Source: Prosthecobacter sp. (GTDB lineage Bacteria > Verrucomicrobiota > Verrucomicrobiia > Verrucomicrobiales > Verrucomicrobiaceae). From it: a stretch of 64,000 nt of DNA. Below, piece by piece: positions 59,551 through 64,000 of the stretch (position 1 is its first letter; every line of letters begins with the position of its first letter). The position numbers were made by a program, and so were the translations under genes. A model generated the notes under the pieces. That model was given only the letters and a program-made list of their open reading frames with translations, ran no database searches and was not told the origin of the DNA. The stretch spans positions 62,001 to 126,000 of the forward strand of contig NZ_JAXMIH010000008.1 in assembly GCF_034366625.1 (NCBI RefSeq), written 5' to 3'.

Positions 59551-61010
59551 GGTGTTACTTTCAACCGCATGAAGCGATGACCGCTGCTGCCGGCGGGCAC
59601 GAGGGCTTTGACGATCTGGGTGGTGCCGTCATCGCTCTGCACCTCCTCGGTCACGCCTGTGTTGCTCCAGCCGGTCGCTCCTAGGGTGTCGTTCCATTCC
59701 ACTGTGAAAATGTCTCCGGCGCTCACAGCCGCGACACTTCGGGTGTAGGTGTACTCCAGACTGGAGCCTTTGACCGCCGTGGTGACGGGCAGGGCATTGC
59801 CTTTGGTCGGGTCCAGATTGCAGGCTTTTTCAATGAGATTGGGGATGCCGTCGCCATCGAAGTCGGCATCATCCGCAGTGGTGCCCGTGTTGGCGGTGGT
59901 GCCAAAGTGGCGGTGCCGCCATGCCTGCGCACGGGACAGGGTGGTGAGGGTGATGTCATTGCCGTCCCCTCCGGTGTAACTGATGACAAAATCATTGTTG
60001 TTGACGATGACGACGCTGCCCTGGGGTCTTCCTGCGAACGTGCCGCTGATGGGACCGGCGCTGGTCTTGTTCAGGATGGTGAAAGAGGCTCCCGCAGAGA
60101 GACTGGGGGCGGCGGTGATGGCCAAGTCTCCATGGAGGGCGACGTCACCGGAGACATTGAGCTGGTCATATCCGTCTCCCGGGGTCGTGTTGTTGAGGCG
60201 CATCCTTAGAAGGGCGCTGCTTTGCAGGCTGAGGTTGTTGTTGATCGTCGTCACCCCCTGGACAGCAAATGTTCCGCTGCTGATGGTGACGGGTGCGGTC
60301 TGAGTGTTGAGCTGTCCGGCAACCGTGTTAACGGTGTTAACCGTGCTGCCAAGCACAAGGTTCTGGGAGACGGAGGTTGAGAAGTTGAGCGAGGTGGCGT
60401 GAAGGCCAAGGACAGATGATCCGCTCAGGCTGACGGGATTGCTCCCTGGTGTGTTGATGGCTATACTGCCTAGGGTGGCAAGCGTGATATTCGACAATGT
60501 TAAAGACGAGGTGTCAGCGGTAGATAGGGTGAGCGGGGCCGTGCCGAGTGTGGGAGCGGTTGTTTCGCCCAAGACAATAGAATTACCGCCGATGGTGTTG
60601 ATGGTCCCCAAGCTGGTTTGGTTGGCAAGAGTGGCTCCCGCCAAGGAGCCTGTGAGCACATCTGAGTTGAATGTATTGTTCAGGCTGATCGGATTTGTGA
60701 CTGACGCTGAATTCTGCACAATAGTTGTGGCACCACTGGACGCATTAGTGAGCGGCGGCGTCGAGCCGATGATAAGAGAGCCGGTGTTGAGGCTAAGGTT
60801 CGACGTGATAATCGACACACTTAAACTGCTAGTCGTGGCTCCGGTGAGGGTGAGCGTGGCACCGGAACTGCTGCTGACGGAATTCTCAGTGGTCGAAGGG
60901 GGGCTTCCTGTGGCCCCGTTGTCAGGGCTGCTGGTCTGCGCTGCCACAGGGAGCACGAAGAACACAGCAACGAGCGCGGCCATGCGGTGTAGGTGGCGGA
61001 AAGACGGCAT
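59541..61010 (-). CDS. Secreted Ser/Thr/Asn-rich repeat protein
   Basis: A 489-aa exported protein (signal MPSFRHLHRMAALVAVFFVLPVAAQ). Residues ~25-300 are rich in Ser, Thr, Asn, Leu with short beta-solenoid-like repeats (LTLTGATTSSLSVS, GSSVLGLHATSLN), similar in style to autotransporter passenger domains. Then come a PATR-like piece (YDQLNVSGDVALHGDLAI), a calcium/dockerin-like loop (DADFDGDGIPNLIEKACN) and a beta tail ending HRFMRLKVTPAP. It may be an adhesin or surface-layer protein. A 15-bp palindrome at 61061 lies upstream. Its repeat region has lower G+C than the flanks. Confidence 0.7.
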   Translation of the reverse strand: MPSFRHLHRMAALVAVFFVLPVAAQTSSPDNGATGSPPSTTENSVSSSSGATLTLTGATTSSLSVSIITSNLSLNTGSLIIGSTPPLTNASSGATTIVQNSASVTNPISLNNTFNSDVLTGSLAGATLANQTSLGTINTIGGNSIVLGETTAPTLGTAPLTLSTADTSSLTLSNITLATLGSIAINTPGSNPVSLSGSSVLGLHATSLNFSTSVSQNLVLGSTVNTVNTVAGQLNTQTAPVTISSGTFAVQGVTTINNNLSLQSSALLRMRLNNTTPGDGYDQLNVSGDVALHGDLAITAAPSLSAGASFTILNKTSAGPISGTFAGRPQGSVVIVNNNDFVISYTGGDGNDITLTTLSRAQAWRHRHFGTTANTGTTADDADFDGDGIPNLIEKACNLDPTKGNALPVTTAVKGSSLEYTYTRSVAAVSAGDIFTVEWNDTLGATGWSNTGVTEEVQSDDGTTQIVKALVPAGSSGHRFMRLKVTPAP

Positions 61011-61060
61011 TTCAATTTTTTACCCAATGCGCGCCTGGCTGGCAATCTTTTTTCTCGGGC

Positions 61061-61075
61061 GGTTTAGCCTAAACC
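61061..61075. promoter_or_regulatory. 15-bp perfect palindrome
   Basis: GGTTTAG-C-CTAAACC in the 283-bp gap between the divergent Ser/Thr-rich and DUF4838 genes, 51 nt from the start of the former. Likely a regulator site. The remainder of the gap contains no credible gene. Confidence 0.4.
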
Positions 61076-61293
61076 GATGCCGCAGATGCATCGTCAGGGA
61101 TGGATCATGAGACTGCACGCCGATCATCCTCGCCTGTCTGAGTTCCGCTCACGGGAGAGCTGGGTGCTCAAAATTTCGGGCGAGAGTGTAAATGCCCCAA
61201 AAGAGCCAAGGCTTTGCGGACTCGGTGCGGCCGGAGACGGGCATTTTCACCGCAGTTTGAAGCATTTTCGGGCGGAATGCGTTATGAGCGCCC

Positions 61294-63225
61294 ATGTCTT
61301 TCCGCAGCCTCTTTGCCTGTCTGTTTCTGATGGGAGATCTTCCAACGCGAGGAGATGTCACGCTCGTCAGTGAAGGCAGGCCGCTGACGGTGATCGTCAC
61401 ACCGGACCGTCCCACACGCGTTGTGGTTTACGCGGCGAAAGAACTCAGGGACCATGTTGAGAAAGCCTGTGGTGCGCGGCTGGAGGTGATCGCAGAAAGC
61501 GCGGTCAAAGCGGATTCACGCCCGCGCATTTATCTGGGTGCCTGCCGTGAGATGGGTGCCGATGTCGGCAGGTTGGCTGCCGAGGCGTTCGCGCTGCGGG
61601 TCACTGATTTGGCGGTTTTCATCGCTGGAAACGACGGCGGTGGTGATCCGCTCGATGCCAGCACCAGCGCAGGAACACTTTGGGGCGTTTATGAATGGCT
61701 CGACCGTGATTTGAATGTGCGCTGGCTTTGGCCGGGCGAACTCGGGACGCATGTGCCGAAAACAAAGACCGTTACCGCCAAGTCATGCGACGAGACCATC
61801 GCGCCGCGTTTCTTCCAGCGCCGCATCCGTCCAGGACTTGGTTTTGAAAGCACCCATCCCGCGCTGGGCTTCACCACGGCGGCGGCGAAGCAGTTCAGTG
61901 ACGAACAAGCCGTGTTTCTGCGGCGGCATCGCATGGGACGGAGTTATCCGGTGAGTTACGGCCATGCTTTTGTTGATTGGTGGCAGAAGGACGGCAAGGC
62001 ACACCCGGAGTGGTTTCAGCTTCTGGAGGGCGGCAAGCGCGGTCCGAAGAAGAAAGACGGACGCTTTTCCATGTGTGTCTCGAATCCCGATCTCCAGCGC
62101 GAGATCGTGAATCGCTGGACCACAAAACGGCCGCCGGATGCGAAAACACCCGGATTTATCAACGCCTGTGAGAATGACATCCTCGGCCTCTGCATCTGCG
62201 AAAACTGCCGCGCGCTCGATGGTCCCGCGCCTGCGGATTATCTCACATTTTATCCGCCGGACTCGAAGGTAGCGGGCTCGCGCTTTGTCTCGGATCGTTA
62301 TGCGAAATTTTGGCTGGGCGTGCAACGGCAGGCTCCCGCAGGCACCACGGTGGTCGGTTATGCCTACTTCAATTACTTCTCGGCCCCCACGAGTGGTATC
62401 AAACTCAATCCGAACATCCTCATCGGCTACTGCCCGTCCGCGGGATGGTTCCCTCGCTCCGAGGAGGAGCATGTGTGGATGAAGCGGCAATGGACCGGCT
62501 GGCGCGAGACAGGCGCGCGGCTCTTCATGCGCACGAATCACCTGCTCGACGGCTACTGCATGCCCTTCATCTTCGCGCATCAGTTCGCCGACGAGTTTCA
62601 TCATGCGGTGAAGCACGGCATGGTCGCCACGGATTACGACTCATTGACCGGTCACTGGGCCACGCAGGGGCCGAATTTGTACGTCGCCTCCCGTCTGCAT
62701 GTGCGACATGAGGCTTCGGCGAATGAATTGCTCGCCGAATACTTTTCCGCGTTCGCTGCCGCTTCCGAGCAGGTGAAACGCTACTTCGACCACTGGGAAA
62801 ATTTCACCACGAACAGCCGTGAGAAGATCAACCAGACGATGGAGGCACTGCAAACCTCCCGCTGGCGGAACTGGGCCAAAGCCGCACATGTGTTGTATCC
62901 GCCTGAATGCTTCACGCCCGCTGAAACGATTCTCGAAGAGGCAGCGAAGGCTGCACGTTCCGATTCGGAAGCCGCCGCGAGAGTGAAATTCCTCCAGCTC
63001 GGTCTTCAGCATGCGAAACTCTGCGCCCGCGTGTCCGCGCAGCTCTCACTCGCCAGCTCCACAGCATCGAAAGGTGAAATTAAGATCGCTGTCGATGAAC
63101 TGCTCGTCTTCCGCCGGGCGAACGAGCGCTCTGGCATCGGCAACTTCAACCACCTCGCTTGGGTGGAGGAGCTGAGCTGGAAATTGTCCGAAGAATCCCG
63201 CCAGACCCCCGATTTGTATCCGTGA
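61294..63225 (+). CDS. Secreted DUF4838 protein
   Basis: A 643-aa exported protein (signal MSFRSLFACLFLMG...). Residues ~25-150 resemble the N-terminal domain of alpha-glucuronidase-type enzymes (YAAKELRDHVEKACGARLEV, GVYEWLDRDLNVRWLWPGE). The central part (about 180-450) is the DUF4838 core with GRSYPVSYGHAFVDWW, FINACENDILGLCICENC and MRTNHLLDGYCM. Such proteins are linked to glycan use, but activity is not established. It overlaps the metallophosphoesterase start by one base (TGATG). Confidence 0.82.
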   Translation: MSFRSLFACLFLMGDLPTRGDVTLVSEGRPLTVIVTPDRPTRVVVYAAKELRDHVEKACGARLEVIAESAVKADSRPRIYLGACREMGADVGRLAAEAFALRVTDLAVFIAGNDGGGDPLDASTSAGTLWGVYEWLDRDLNVRWLWPGELGTHVPKTKTVTAKSCDETIAPRFFQRRIRPGLGFESTHPALGFTTAAAKQFSDEQAVFLRRHRMGRSYPVSYGHAFVDWWQKDGKAHPEWFQLLEGGKRGPKKKDGRFSMCVSNPDLQREIVNRWTTKRPPDAKTPGFINACENDILGLCICENCRALDGPAPADYLTFYPPDSKVAGSRFVSDRYAKFWLGVQRQAPAGTTVVGYAYFNYFSAPTSGIKLNPNILIGYCPSAGWFPRSEEEHVWMKRQWTGWRETGARLFMRTNHLLDGYCMPFIFAHQFADEFHHAVKHGMVATDYDSLTGHWATQGPNLYVASRLHVRHEASANELLAEYFSAFAAASEQVKRYFDHWENFTTNSREKINQTMEALQTSRWRNWAKAAHVLYPPECFTPAETILEEAAKAARSDSEAAARVKFLQLGLQHAKLCARVSAQLSLASSTASKGEIKIAVDELLVFRRANERSGIGNFNHLAWVEELSWKLSEESRQTPDLYP

Positions 63226-64000
63226 TGCCCACACGCCGCGCTTTTCTCCAACACAGCACGCTTTGCCTCGCCGGATTCGGCGCGGGGAAGGTGCTAGCCG
63301 CCGAAAACGATGCCAAGCCGCTGCTGCGGGTCGGTTTGATGACGGATCTGCATTACGCGGACAAAAATCCGACCAAGACGCGCTTTTACCGCGAGGCGCT
63401 GGCGAAGCTCGACGAGGCTGTTGAGGTCATGAACCGCGAAAAACCTGCGCTGGTGATCGAGCTTGGCGACTTCATCGATCAGGCGGATTCGGTGGAGCGG
63501 GAGATCGAGTGGCTGAAAGTCATGGAGTCGCACTTCGCCAAGCTGGAGATGCCGAGGCACTACGTTATGGGCAATCACTGCGTCGGCACGCTCACGAAGC
63601 ATGAGTTCGCGCAGCACACGAAGGCGGCGGGAGGTCATGCGGCCTTTGAGAGCAGTGGTGTGACCTTCTTGATCCTGGACGCCTGTTTTCGCGAGGACGG
63701 GACTCCGTATGAACGGAAGAACTTCAACTGGCAGGATGCGAACCTTCCCAAAGCCGAGCTGGCATGGCTGGAAGCTGAATTGAGCAAGGCCAGCGGCCCG
63801 GTGATCGTGCTGGCTCATCAGCGGCTCGATCTGGACAAGGCTCATGCCGTGCGCAATGCCGCCGAGGTGAGGTCGTTGCTCGAAAAGTCCGGCAAGGTGC
63901 TCGCCGTCTTCCAGGGACACTCGCACAAGAACGACTATCAACAGATCAGCGGCATCCACTACACCACGCTGGTGGCGATGGTGGAGGGCAGCGGCGTGGA
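63225..64000 (+). CDS. Secreted metallophosphoesterase (3' end outside window)
   Basis: The first 258 residues of a calcineurin-like phosphoesterase, cut by the window end. The N-terminus MPTRRAFLQHSTLCLAGFGA is a twin-arginine-like signal. Metal-binding motifs: MTDLHYAD (DxH), IELGDFIDQ (GDxxD), MGNHCVG (GNH, with Cys where Asp or Glu usually follows), VLAHQRLD and FQGHSHKND (GHxH). The fold is therefore probably functional. It is coupled to the DUF4838 gene; the substrate is a phosphate ester of unknown type. Confidence 0.85.
   Translation, partial: MPTRRAFLQHSTLCLAGFGAGKVLAAENDAKPLLRVGLMTDLHYADKNPTKTRFYREALAKLDEAVEVMNREKPALVIELGDFIDQADSVEREIEWLKVMESHFAKLEMPRHYVMGNHCVGTLTKHEFAQHTKAAGGHAAFESSGVTFLILDACFREDGTPYERKNFNWQDANLPKAELAWLEAELSKASGPVIVLAHQRLDLDKAHAVRNAAEVRSLLEKSGKVLAVFQGHSHKNDYQQISGIHYTTLVAMVEGSGV

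Noticed and set aside
60320-60345. GTGTTAACGGTGTTAACCG inside the Ser/Thr-rich gene as a further LacI-type site
   Set aside because: Lacks the TAACA arm at the right spacing and lies in coding DNA as part of Asn-Thr-Val repeats.

Overview
The window looks like chromosomal DNA of a Verrucomicrobiota bacterium, probably near Prosthecobacter/Verrucomicrobium. This is inferred from content, not from a marker gene: a DUF1549/DUF1553 protein with CxxCH, an SHD1 + TIGR03067-like protein, PEP-CTERM and EF-hand/dockerin-like secreted proteins, an ECF sigma factor paired with a Ser/Thr kinase, many secreted sulfatase, sialidase-like and DUF4838 proteins, high G+C, and few clear Shine-Dalgarno sites. 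I saw no tRNA, rRNA, CRISPR, phage or transposase genes.

Layout. 0-5.2 kb: a rightward operon that appears to be a remodelled Hsp70 system. It has a very long coiled coil ending in a GrpE-like domain, a lidless Hsp70, a 108-aa protein resembling a J-domain without HPD, then an rsuA-type pseudouridine synthase. 5.2-6.2 kb: a lipoprotein-like polysaccharide deacetylase. 6.2-6.5 kb: a candidate leftward structured RNA (6S-like) with promoter and hairpin terminator. 6.5-10.5 kb (leftward): ECF sigma factor, PEP-CTERM protein, Ser/Thr kinase with TPR-like tail. 10.6-15.1 kb: a double sialidase-like protein, an outer-membrane-barrel-like protein and 6-phosphofructokinase. 15.2-20.2 kb: sulfatase, SGNH-like protein, KDPG aldolase and KDG kinase, i.e. 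release and breakdown of a sulfated, probably uronate-containing glycan. 20.2-24.6 kb: lysine 6-aminotransferase, aminoadipate-semialdehyde dehydrogenase and a DUF1338/VOC-like protein, a lysine-to-2-oxoadipate route. 24.6-27.9 kb: YbaK-like deacylase, amidinotransferase-fold enzyme and M3 peptidase. 27.9-33.4 kb (leftward): sugar dehydrogenase/cytochrome fusion, SHD1 protein, response regulator and histidine kinase. 33.5-42.1 kb: DUF1549/1553 protein, two alpha/beta hydrolases, beta-helix protein, FAD-dependent oxidoreductase and a LamG + sialidase-like protein. 42.1-44.5 kb: a low-G+C membrane-protein gene between near-identical palindromic repeats, then PepD. 44.5-52.6 kb: a LacI regulator divergent from a four-gene operon (1407-aa triple-propeller enzyme, BASS transporter, APH-like kinase, HpcH/HpaI aldolase). 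52.6-64 kb: YlbF-like protein, DUF4886, FAD oxidoreductase with golvesin-like tail, clan GH-A glycosidase, esterase, pyruvyl-transferase-like protein, a Ser/Thr-rich secreted protein, DUF4838 protein and a truncated metallophosphoesterase.

How it works together. Most of the window serves harvesting of complex glycans, with many exported hydrolases and a KDG/KDPG route into central metabolism. A 13-bp operator TGTTA-nCA-TAACA occurs both in the LacI/triple-propeller divergent region and 34 kb away before the paralogous sialidase gene, so one regulator probably controls both. The most unusual items are the GrpE-coiled coil/lidless Hsp70/J-like operon, the palindromic repeat families (including two in-frame insertions inside genes), the repeat-flanked membrane-protein cassette, and the transporter-kinase-aldolase operon attached to the triple propeller.
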